DNA from: Semisulcospira habei
Lineage: Eukaryota; Mollusca; Gastropoda; Semisulcospiridae
Reading direction: 5' to 3'
DNA length: 64,000 nt
Assembly (NCBI GenBank): GCA_036245525.1
Contig: BTPG01000005.1
Location: 126,417,620-126,481,619, forward strand
Shown here: piece by piece, positions 21,922 through 31,863 of the stretch
Position numbering within the stretch: the first letter of the stretch is position 1
Layout: each line of letters begins with the position of its first letter
Program-made: the position numbers and the translations under genes
Notes under the pieces: model-generated
The model's input: the letters and a program-made list of their open reading frames with translations, nothing else
Database searches by the model: none
Told to the model about the DNA's origin: nothing

Positions 21922-22201
21922 ACTGTTTTCGTCGAAATTTTTGCAATGTTGACTTCCTTTTGATTCCTAGCGATCGTCTGTTCAGTATGAATGAATGAGT
22001 GAATAAGTGTGTGAGTTGGCCAGGTGACCGAACGAACGAATGAGGATCAAACAATTTCAAAGTTAACCTCTTCTCCCACTACCTCTTTTCAGTTGTGCTG
22101 CGTGACGTGTCTTACGAGCTAATTCAAGGATAACCAGTTTTGTTCCCAAGGATTGTATGCAGAGATTACTACAGTTTTCGTAGACTTTGAAAATGTCCTG
22201 A

Positions 22202-22233
22202 AGCGGGGGTTCCCCCCCCCCCCCCCCCCCCCC
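22202..22233. repeat. Poly-C run in intron
   Basis: About 25 C residues (22209-22233) upstream of exon C. Length is likely to be unreliable in any assembly. Confidence 0.8.
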
Positions 22234-22348
22234 ACAGCCGCGTATAGTCAAGTGTCATTACTTGAGAATTTTTCAAGTGCAGTAAGGTGTTTTCACTATT
22301 GAATCTCGTTCTTGCAAGCTCATTCTCAATGAGATTACTTTTCTTCAG

Positions 22349-22794
22349 GTGGATACGTACGGTTCTTGCGGGGATCAGGTTTGCCGCAAGGGCTCCCCAC
22401 ATTGCCTGAAACAGTTGTCTCGCTACAAATTTGTCCTGTCCTTTGAGAACGGCTATTGCAGAGACTATATCACAGAAAAACTGTGGGACGCTTATAGCAG
22501 ACAGCAGATCCCCATTGTCAGCGGTGGGGCGGACTGCTGGCTATCCCTGGATCGTACATCGACTACGACAATTTTGCCACTGTGGAGGAACTAGCAAATT
22601 TTATCAAGCGGGTGGGGAGTGATAGGAACTTGTACAATTCGTTCTTCCCGTGGCGGACGAAGTACTCAGTAAAGTACTCTGGTGTCGCCAACTGGTGTCA
22701 GATTTGTGAAGCTCTTCACGACAAGGAAAGACCACCACAGGTGTACCGAGATGTCCGTGCATGGGCGGCGGAGGATTCGTGCCAGTTGTACGCG
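22349..22794 (+). CDS. Alpha-1,3-fucosyltransferase (GT10), exon C, frame-broken
   Basis: Begins after acceptor TTCTTCAG with VDTYGSCGDQVC and carries the donor-substrate signature YKFVLSFENGYCRDYITEKLWDAY (compare F-x-[FL]-x-FENS-x-C-x-DY-x-TEK). After PIVSGGAD at about 22535 the family sequence continues in another frame: PGSYIDYDNFATVEELANFIKRV, then FFPWRTKY and Cys-rich residues to the donor GTAAGT at 22795. One missing base near 22540 would explain this. Either this allele is inactive or the assembly has an indel. The canonical donor means at least one more short exon follows downstream. Confidence 0.8.
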
Positions 22795-22832
22795 GTAAGT
22801 TTTCGCAGAAGGGGGTATCGTTTGTCGTAATG

Positions 22833-23046
22833 TTAACTCATTTGTCCCCGACGCACTACAACAGGAGATGGATCGACCATGATAATTCAAGGGTAGTGCC
22901 AGATTGGCTTGGCGCCATCAGGCGCCAAGCCAATCTGGCACTACCCTTGAATCATCAAGGTCAGTCCATCTCCTTCAACTGGTACAAATTCGTTTGATGG
23001 CATTCTCAAAATTTTGGAAATGTGGCCTTGGGGTTAAATGGGTTAT
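22833..23046. mobile_element. Palindromic MITE, family P1
   Basis: TTAA at 22833-22836, hairpin core about 22861-22977 (arms ...GCCAGATTGGCTTGGCGCC / GGCGCCAAGCCAATCTGGC...), and a right end AATGGG plus TTAT at 23043-23046. It lies just downstream of fucosyltransferase exon C. Confidence 0.75.
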
Positions 23047-23056
23047 TGTGCATGCG

Positions 23057-23626
23057 TTAAGGGCTACCTTAATTGAGCGAAACGATGTCTCGGCGAACCG
23101 AGGTTCGTCATTCGGTCAAAATGCGGTTTCTTTCCGGATTGGGTCTCCCCGAGACAAGCCGAGACCAGCCGAGACGAGACAGAAGATCGGGCGGTCACGG
23201 CGAACTCTTTTCGTTTCTAGTCTTTCGGGTCTATTTTTAACCGCGCCGAACCAGCCGAGACAGAAGTTGATCGGCGCTTGTGCCTGTCAGGTCCAAGGTC
23301 ATTTCCTGCTCAGCAGGGCTTAGCCGCGATAAGACACCAGGAAGCGTTGGGAGTCTGCGTGTTGATTGAAAATCTTTCCTCCGGCAGAAAAGAGAGTTCA
23401 CTTTTTCAGAGTGTCTCGGGCAGGTTTGCTGTGCGTGATCGGCAAGACAAAAGGCCGGCCCGAGACACGCCGAGACACGTCTCGGGGGTCTCGCCGATCT
23501 TGTTTCGGAGGGTTTGCCGAACATAATTAAGGGCAAGGGGTGGTTCGGGTGTCTCGCCGAGACTGTCTCGGTTGTCTCGCCGAGACGAGGTTCGGGTTTG
23601 TCTCGCCCAGTTAAGCCAGCCCTTTA
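23057..23626. mobile_element. TIR element rich in CGAGAC motifs, family P6
   Basis: TTAA at 23057-23060 is followed by GGGCTACCTTAATTGAGCGA. The right end reads TCGCCCAGTTAAGCCAGCCC plus TTTA at 23623-23626, an inverted match to the left end. The interior is built from many scattered copies of CGAGAC/GTCTCG. Open frames inside have no recognisable domain. It is a non-autonomous TTAA-targeting element of 570 bp. Confidence 0.65.
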
Positions 23627-24911
23627 GAGTCCATACAACGAACTTTTTAAGTCCCTTCTATTTATAGAAGGAATTTTTAGGACGGGTCGCGGTGGGGCGA
23701 ATTTAATGATGTCAAAGGCGGGCAGGCTAAACCACTAACAATTGAAGTCACTAACAAGATAAAAATTACGTCATGTCTGGTTACGCTAACCTCGCTGCTG
23801 AACGTACATTTTTGCGCGAAGCGCCGTATGTATGTGCGTATGTATGTATGTATGTATGTATGTGTGTGCGTATGTATGTAAACAAGAGAATCTCCGATAT
23901 TTTTGTACACACAAGCTTGAAACTTGGCGAAATACTTTCTTAAGTGGAAGGCTAAGAGTGCCTCCGAACGTATTGTAATTGAATGTCTCATTGAAGACCT
24001 AAACACTATAGGAAGTCGGTTGACCCAGAGTAGAGTCCGTAAGTTTCGTCATATTTACTTGAACTTTTGCATATAGCTAGCTTGGAAAAAGACATTGGAT
24101 GAGTTGGTTAGCTGGCTTTGTATCCTTTCAACTTTTTTTAGTAAAAAATAATTCTTTTCAGAAAAGAATTAAAACAGTAAAAAAAAAAAAAAAACTTCTA
24201 GAGAAAGTCAGACAGTGGCGCTGACGTAACTTAAGAGGCAACTCCGTCACCACGCAGACACTGACATAATACTCTAAATATGACGTCATTTTCTCTCTCG
24301 CGCGCGGCTCTCTCTCTCTCTCTCTCTCTTTCACACAAACATGCGCGCATCTCATCCAGGAGGAATAGATCCTCATGCGCCCTCAAGGCGATGTTTGGAG
24401 CACGAACGCACTAACATGCACACAACCATCGACGAGCTTTCAGAAGAGCATGCACGTGACCCGTGTAGTTAGTAGATCATGTAGCTAGGTAAAGTCAGCC
24501 TTCTTTCACACAAATTACAGCAAGACTGAAATTGTACCGTGAAGTTCTAGTTTTCTCACCATTTTCTCAAGCCTATGAAGCGAAAGAGAAACTGATACAA
24601 CGTAAAATATAAAATTACGTAAAAACTAAAATTTACGTCATGACAAATGACGTTTGACAAATCAATGACGCGTATGTCCTGCGCCCCTTATCGTTAGAAC
24701 CCATTGACGCGTTGGCAGATCTGCGAGACTTTTTTAATAGGAGATAATTCAACATCAGAATCAGGTCAAAGACAAAAGATAGAGACCATCGACAGCGAGG
24801 ACAGCTCTGGTATAGAAGGGACTTTGTGGGTAATGGTTCATGCCATCTTGTTTACTGACAGGAGGCTAAATGCAATCAACACTAAAAGTGCCGGCAAAAA
24901 ATCGTAAAATG
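23627..24911. other. Gene-free stretch with simple repeats
   Basis: About 23700-23830 is the inverted version of the repeat seen at 6280-6420 and 8400-8530. It is followed by (TATG)n to 23880, a hairpin around an A run (24125-24195), a (CT)n run at about 24310-24330 and AT-rich DNA. No gene supported. Confidence 0.45.
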
Positions 24912-25002
24912 TTAACCCTTTGTGTGTAGGTAGCGGTTTTAGTCGCGATGATTCCTGCAGGAATCATCACGACTAAATCGCTACCAACACGCAAAGGGTT
25001 AA
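24912..25002. mobile_element. Palindromic MITE, family P2, copy 1
   Basis: Perfect TTAA at 24912-24915 and 24999-25002. Ends are CCCTTTGTGTGT / ACACGCAAAGGG, with an inner palindrome GATGATTCCTGCAGGAATCATC. At 91 bp it is one long hairpin. Confidence 0.8.
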
Positions 25003-25973
25003 GTGCAGAAAATACTGAACACATAAAATAACACATTCGTAAAATATCCAAATTATGAACTATTAAAGGCATTATTTAAAATTTTAAAAAAAATCGAACT
25101 CCAAAATATCAAGATTTCGATGTGCTGATTTAAAATTTATACGGCCGGCTATCTGTTCTTCCGTAACGTGTTTCAAAACATAAATGACTGCGTGTGTTTT
25201 ATGTCAATAAATGTCTGCTTTCTGTTTGCCTGAGTGAACAGGGTGTACGACAGTTTATCACAGCGGGCTTCTACTACATATTCTACAAATTCTTTGGTGT
25301 TTGAGGCCGGATGCGCCGAATTTGTCCTTCCACAGAGTCAAAGATTCAGTGTTGTTGCACCCAACCAACCATGTCCGCGCCACAGGCTTAGTCAAGAAAC
25401 CGGAAAGTCTTGTTTTCACTTGCAAATGGCCGCAGCAGTGAGCTGTTTGACTGAGTGAATGCTTAGACAGTTCAAAGTATTCCTCTTTTTGTAAATACAA
25501 TTACAGTTGAACCGAGTTTTTAACTGACACGTGCAGAAAACGACTAGCAGTGAAGATCCAAATTAATATGCAGATTTTAGAGTACAGAACAGGCTATTGA
25601 GTACCGAAGTTTGGATCCAGAGTGGAAATTGGGTTGGGGTCTAACAAATGTATCACAGTTCAAACAAATAACCAACAACGAACTATTTTGGAAGAACAAG
25701 CAAAAAAGTTAAACAGTTAACTATTTTGTGACTGTTTTGCGGAAACGTGTTTCTTTCTTTAATGTTTTTTTTAATTTACCACGACAGGCTTGGCAGACAT
25801 CTTTTTTGTCTGGCCAGCGCGCGTACGAGTGTTTTTGCGTTACAGTGGAATACTCCACACATTTGGGGCCACTTAAGTATGTTTTTCCATAGATACAAAG
25901 ATATTACAGTGGTAAATGTACTCCTGTGTACTACGGGTGCCTGAGAAAGGAGTGGGGTCTCGGAAACGACTGT
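25003..25973. other. Gene-free stretch
   Basis: AT-rich DNA. The block CGAGTTTTTAAC...ACACGTGCAGAAAACG at 25515-25545 recurs at about 20518-20545, so a dispersed repeat is present. No gene supported. Confidence 0.4.
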
Positions 25974-26179
25974 TTAACCCATTTAGCCCCGCCAAACTGG
26001 ATTATGAGCAGGAGATGGATCGACCATGATCAAGGGTAAAGCCAGATTAACTTGGCGCCGTCAGCGCCAAGCTAATCTGGCACTACCCTTGAATGATCAT
26101 GGTCGATCCATCTCCTGCATAGTCGTTATATGACACCTCCAAAATCTGGGAATTGCAGTCTTGGAGTTCAAAGGGTTAA
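25974..26179. mobile_element. Palindromic MITE, family P1, full copy
   Basis: TTAA at 25974-25977 and 26176-26179, with CCCATTTAGCCCC and CAAAGGG termini. The core hairpin, about 26012-26118, has arms CAGGAGATGGATCGACCATGAT and ATCATGGTCGATCCATCTCCTG. This is the best complete copy of the family in the window. Confidence 0.85.
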
Positions 26180-26496
26180 GTTAAACGGAAGAGAAGAAGT
26201 AACACATTGTCACAGTGGAGGCAAAGAATTATCAGCTGGACATTCCTCAGTAACAACAGTGGTGCCGGCGAAAAGGAGATGGTGTCAACTGAGTCAATGA
26301 TCAGCAGAAGAAGAGGAGGAAAATCATTGGGCCTCGTGGAATCAACTCGTACTGCTAACCAAAGTCCTAGTTGTGTTGTGTTCAATTATAGGACTTGGAC
26401 ACTTTTTAGTCCTTGTACCCAGTGCCCAGTGCGTCCTGAAAACCAGTTCGATAAATGTTGTATGTTTGAGGAAGACTCAAGGGGCGACCGCGAGCG

Positions 26497-26614
26497 TTGA
26501 ACCCTTTGGCTATCGACAGCGGTATTTGTCGGGTTATCGATAGCGGTGATTTTCGCGATGATTCCTTGCAGGAATCATCGCGACAAACACCGCTACCGAC
26601 AGCCAAAGGGTTAT
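26497..26614. mobile_element. Palindromic MITE, family P2, copy 2
   Basis: Ends ACCCTTTGGCTATCGACAGC and CTACCGACAGCCAAAGGG, inner palindrome GATGATTCCTTGCAGGAATCATC. The TTAA sites have decayed to TTGA and TTAT. A short P1 fragment (TTAGCCTGGCGCCAAGCTAAC) follows at about 26627-26690. Confidence 0.75.
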
Positions 26615-26923
26615 TGGAACCGTGGGATTAGCCTGGCGCCAAGCTAACCCTTGAACTCTCATAGTCGATGCAGTTTGACAGGACTGAGTAAGTACCAACT
26701 CGGCTGTGTGTTATCAAATACGGTACATTATATTATAATGTATTGTCTTTGGTGTTATATTTTTGTTTCTGCAGTTGTTCGAAGAAGTACCCAAAGGAGA
26801 AAGAAACACGCTTAGAAAAGATAGTTACAACACAATTTGTTAATATTTCGGGTAAATACCCTTTTTCACAATAGACAAACAAACAAATAATAATAATGTA
26901 CATTTATATAGCGCTTAACCTCC

Positions 26924-27530
26924 CTGCAGACGACAAAGTCATCATCCTTGGCGAATTCAACGCCAGAGTGGGCCAGGACTCGGAAGCCTGGAAAGGAGTC
27001 CTCGGCAAGCATGGCGTCGGGAACTGCAATGACAATGGCCGCCTACTGTTGGAGTTCTGTGCAGAGCAGCAACTGGTCATCACCAACACTACTTTTCAGC
27101 AAAAGGACAGTCGAAAGACCACCTGGATGCATCCTCGCTCCAAACACTGGCACCTTATCGACTATGTCCTAGTGCGTCAGAGGGACCGCAGTGATGTCCT
27201 CCTCACCAGAGTGATGCCCAGCGCAGAGTGCCACACTGACCACCGCCTTGTCCGCTGCAAACTCAGGCTCCACGTCAAGCCAAAACCCAAGCAATGGGGG
27301 CCCACAAGAAAAAGCTTGATGTTGCCAGCCTTCAGCGTGACGACGTGAAAGCTGCCTTTCAGACAGATTTACAGCGCAGGCTCAAAGACACAGCGGACCC
27401 AGCAGACTCCTCCCCTGAAACACTCTGGGAACAACTGAAAACTGCTATTGCAAAATCCTCTGCAGAAGTCTTGGGTTTCGCTAGAAAGAAGAACAAAGAC
27501 TGGTTTGACGAAAACGATGTTGAGATCTAG
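26924..27530 (+). pseudogene. RTE-like endonuclease C-terminal part
   Basis: Starts with GEFNARVGQD (the usual catalytic-region GDFN is changed to GEFN) and continues through [17 protein letters not shown] and TDHRLV. Near 27300 two bases are missing relative to copy B (GGGCCCACAAG against GGGCCCCCCAAG), which shifts the frame. The shifted frame then ends at TAG 27528-27530, where copy B has CAG. Confidence 0.7.
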
Positions 27531-27663
27531 GAACACCTAGCAAAACAAAAGAGCCGCCCATCAGGCCCACCTAGCCCAGCCTTCCTGCCCTGTGAAGAAG
27601 TCTGCCTTCCGCCTCGTCTGCAGCAGTCTCCAGCGAAAGCTCAGAGATCTCCAGAATGAGTGG

Positions 27664-29653
27664 TGAACCAGACTTGCACAGAGGACCCAGCTTTGCGCTG
27701 ACAATGGTGACTACAGGGGCTTCTACGAAGCACTGAAAGCAGTGTATGGCCCCAGGCACCTGGTACAAAGTCCCCTGCGAAGCGCGAATGGCCAGGCACT
27801 CCTCACAGATAATACCTCCATCTTGAACCGCTGGTCGGAGTACTTTCAGAGCCTCTTCAGCGGTGAGCGCACTGTTCAAGAAGCAGTCGTCCTACAAATC
27901 CCACAACTCCCAGTAAAGGTTGAAATGGACGAACCGCCCACCGCTGAAGAGACCCTCACAGCCATCCACCAGCTCAAGAGTGGCAAAGCAGCAGGCATTG
28001 ATGGAATACCGCCAGAGATCTGGAAACATGGAGGCACAGCACTGCACAACAAGCTCCATGACCTCTTTCTCTGCTGCTGGGAGGAAGGAACACTACCAAA
28101 GGATCTCCGTGATGCTGTCGTTATCACCCTGTACAAGAACAAAGGCGAGAAATCAGACTGTTCCAACTATCGGGGAATTACCCTGCTGTCCATTGCTGGG
28201 AAAATTCTTGCAAGGCTGCTCCTGAATCGGCTGGTACCTGCCATCGCTGAAGACCAACTCCCAGAGGGCCAGTGTGGCTTCAGAGCAAACAGGAGCACCA
28301 CCGATATGGTCTTTGTGCTGAGACAGCTTCAGGAGAAGTGCCGCGAGCAGAACAAAGGGCTGTACGTAACGTTTGTCGACCTAACAAAAGCGTTCGACAC
28401 TGTGAGCAGGCAAGGCATGTGGCAGATCCTGGAGCGACTTGGCTGTCCCCCAAAGTTCCTCAGCATGATTGTCCAGCTACACGAGGACCAGCAAGGCCAG
28501 GTCAGACTCAACAATGACCTCTCAGAACCATTCCCTATTCTCAACGGCGTAAAGCAGGGCTGCGTGCTGGCACCGACCCTCTTCACCATCTTTTTTAGCA
28601 TGATGTTCAAGCAGGCCACAGTGGACCTCGATGATGACGATGCAGTGTACATCAGGTATCGTCTCGATGGCAGCCTGTTCAACCTCAGACGACTGCAGGC
28701 CCACACGAAAACCCTAGACCACCTGATTCGTGAGCTGCTTTTTGCTGATGACGCTGCCCTCGTTGCACACACAGAGAGAGCCCTGCAGCGCATCACGTCC
28801 TGCTTCGCAGACGCTGCCCAGCTCTTTGGACTCGAGGTCAGTCTGAAAAAGACAGAGGTCCTCCATCAGCCGGCACCCAAGACAGTGTATCGCCCTCCTC
28901 ACATCACCATTGGCGAGTCTGAACTAAAGTCAGTGCACCAGTTTACTTACCTTGGCTGCATTATCATGTCGGACGCCAAGCTGGACAAGGAGCTTGACAG
29001 CAGGCTGGCAAAAGCGAACAGCGCTTTCGGGCGACTTTTCAAGCGGGTGTGGCACAATCAACAGCTGAAAACAGGCACCAAGATCAGCGTGTACAGAGCT
29101 GTGGTCCTCACCACCCTGCTGTATGGTTCCGAGTCCTGGGCCCTCTACCGCAGCCAACTACGACTCCTCGAACGCTTCCACCAGCGCTGCCTGCGCACCA
29201 TCCTGGGAATTCACTGGAGTGACTATGTCACCAACGTCGAGGTCCTTGAACAGGCTGAAACTGTGAGCATCGAGGCTTTGCTGCTGCGGACACAGCTCCG
29301 CTGGGCGGGGCATGTCTCCAGGATGGAGGATCATTGCCTACCAAAGATCACCCTGTTCGGCGAGCTTGCTACTGGACACCGTGACAGAGGGGCACCAAAG
29401 AAGAGATACAAAGACTGTCTCAAAAAGTCACTTAGTGCCTGCGGCCAAATCGACCGCCACCAGTGGTCTTCGCTTGCTGTGGACCGTGACACCTGGCGCT
29501 CCACCATTTACAAGGCAGCTGTCTCCTTTGAGGACTCTCGCAGAGCTAGCCTTAAGGACAAGCGGCTCAGGAGAAAAAACAGAGATGCCGCAACTCAGAA
29601 CCCTGGCCATACCCCCCCCCTGCAGCCACTGCGGTCGAACCTGCCTGTCCCCG
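27664..29653 (+). pseudogene. RTE-like reverse transcriptase
   Basis: The RT frame is open from after a TGA near 27665 (TGG in copy B) to beyond the LINE end. It has GKAAGIDGIPPEIWK, NYRGITLLSIAGKI, QCGFRANRSTTD, FVDLTKAFDTVSRQ, GVKQGCVLAPTLF and FADD at 28741-28752. A changed C run at about 29615-29623 moves the C-terminal zinc finger out of frame. Together with the upstream stops this makes the copy non-functional. Confidence 0.75.
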
Positions 29654-29738
29654 ATTGGCCTCCGCAGCCACGAACAAGCCTGCAGACGTCGTGGGCAACT
29701 CCTATAAAATCTTCGTTCGCGAAGTCAAGCCAAGAGAA

Positions 29739-30141
29739 CCTCCAAAGGAATGGTGCTCTACGTGCTTTACAAGATCAAAAATCACAGAACAAAAAGTACA
29801 AGAAAGAAAACGCTACAATAAATGTTACAAAAACTAAAGTGACACATATCAAAAGCTCACACTCACACATACACACACACCGTTACAAGAACAGTTACTG
29901 CTAGAGATTGCTAACGCACTGAAAATGCATCTAACTGTATGCATAAAAAACAGATAGGTCTTAAGCAGTGATTTAAAAGCAGACAGAGTTGGGGCATGTC
30001 TGACAGTGGCTGGATGGTCGTTCCAGGTGACTGGATCGAAATAAGAAATGGACCGAAATAAGAAAAGGCACGCTGGCTCTGGCCAGACTACTTTCGCCTA
30101 GGAACCCTGAAAATACGCGTGTTTGATGCTGAACGGAGGGA
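29739..30141. other. Gene-free stretch
   Basis: A/C-rich DNA with a short (CA) run near 29865-29880. Nothing supported. Confidence 0.4.
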
Positions 30142-30715
30142 TCTTGAAGGCTAGTTAGTTATTTGGGTTTAACGCCGAGCAGGCAACTAAGGCCATCTCA
30201 CGGCGGGAAGGGTAAAAATCTGGTCAGCCAGACTAAAAGAAAGGTCTTAAGACATGATGTAAATATACCTTAAAAATATGTCAGGCTAAAATGTCGCACA
30301 GGTCTTTAACGAAAACGTCGACATACTCTCAAAAAGGTCAAAATAATAGAAACATCATAGTCTATAAACGCTCAAATCTTATTAAAAATATGGCACTCTC
30401 TTAGAAAACTGAAGATCTTGTCCGGGGGCATATCCCGGAACAAAACTTTCAAGGAGTCTGCTGTGAAATGTTTATACCTTGTGTCGATTAGATCAGCACA
30501 AGACAGCAAAAAGTTTTGAACAGAGTACTGCTCGTCGCAGTCATAACACCATGGATGCTCCTCCTGTTTTAGTAAATAAGAGTGCGTAACATACGTGTGC
30601 CCGATGTGGAGCCGAACAAGGACAGTCTCCTCACGGCGGCTGCCGCAGCGATAAGGTGACCGTCAGACAACTTAGGAAGGGCTTCATGCAGCTTGTTAGC
30701 TTCCTCTTATACACC
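30142..30715 (-). mobile_element. 3' fragment of the I-type LINE, inverted
   Basis: The - strand matches 7800-8345: the C-terminal ORF2 region with the Cys/His block, then the 3' UTR ending in the AACCCAAATAACT tail at 30150. It is 5'-truncated at about 30712. It is too short and too broken to encode a domain. Confidence 0.75.
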
Positions 30716-31858
30716 CAACCCACACTAATACAAACCTAACACAAACACCAGAGGAACAATGACGACATTTATTACATGTAACCCTAACAATCAGCCAACT
30801 ATTCTCACTCAATCCTAACCACGCACCCACGCATCACATTCACACACACACACGTCCAAACTCCCCACCCCGAATATCCGTTACACAATACAAAATATAT
30901 AATGAACTAAATGTCCCTAAAATACAAAAGGTTGAGAAAACTAATATATAACCAAATATCTCTAATAAAATACGAAAACAGATTTAATTAAACTAATATA
31001 TAATAACAACTATCCTGAATAATACAACAGAAAACTCAAACTTGAAAGCTTAAATCAACAGCCACTGGACCCCGCCGGAAGAATAAGCGTCAAGCGCTAA
31101 CGCCAACACATCTACGCCTTTGCTTCCTCGAAGAGTTCCTTACAGCACGTGGCTCCTTAAGTAACAGTACTTCAAACAGCACAATATCAACTATATGATG
31201 AACCAAATATGCGTACTAAAACACAAGTAAAGATCGATAAAAATGAATATAATCCGTAAGCTACTGAATCTCCCCATCGGGATCACGAACGACAAGTTCG
31301 AATCAAACTAAAGCTTTCGTAAACTAGACACTCACAGCACAAGGCTCCTTTAACTAGCAACGTTTCTGACGGCTCCTTTAACTAGGAACGTTTCAGAATA
31401 AACAAGGCTCCTTTAACTAGCAACGTTTCAGAATAAACAATATCACGTATACAAATGGAGCAAATGTCCTTAACTTAACATGACTGAAAGTTGAATAAAC
31501 TCAATATAGTTTACGTCACTGGACCTTCTCGCCGGAAGCACAACCGTTAAGCGCAGCTCAGCTCGACGCTCTTGCTTCCGCGATAAGGTCTTCCGTAACA
31601 CAGGCTGCTTTTAAATAATACAATCCCTCAAAAACTTTCCGTTACTGTGACAAAGCTCCTCTCACAATACTGTCACTAAGAGGAGATGAAATAAATATCA
31701 CAATGTTCTTTACAAGATTATGCGCAAACAAAACTTTGCTTAAACGGGGTTAGAAAATAATTAAACGGGACGACCCGACCAGCTTGACTAAACACGAGGC
31801 ACGCCGCGACACTCGCAAAGGTTCGGCGTCGTAGCCCCACAAGGCGGAGTGACAGTCA
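30716..31858. repeat. Degenerate tandem-like repeats flanking the Polinton
   Basis: AT-rich DNA in which similar blocks recur every 250-300 bases. Examples are AATATCAACTATATGATG (31184), AATATCACGTATACAAATGG (31438) and a block with CACTGGACC ... GCCGGAAG ... AAGCG at both 31052 and 31516. A short perfect tandem GGCTCCTTTAACTAG(C/G)AACGTTTC occurs three times at 31342-31430. No gene. It is the DNA into which the Polinton inserted. Confidence 0.5.
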
Positions 31859-31863
31859 GCCTC

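Larger units (their letters stand above)
26924..29738 (+). mobile_element. RTE-like LINE, copy C, 5'-truncated
   Basis: Matches copy B very closely from the end of the endonuclease to the shared 3' terminus. It begins abruptly inside the endonuclease (CCTGCAGACGAC) after an (AAT)n-TATAGCGCTTAAC flank, as expected of incomplete reverse transcription. Confidence 0.8.

Noticed and set aside
23278..23536. Frames within the CGAGAC-rich element
   Set aside because: Repeat-driven composition, no domain.
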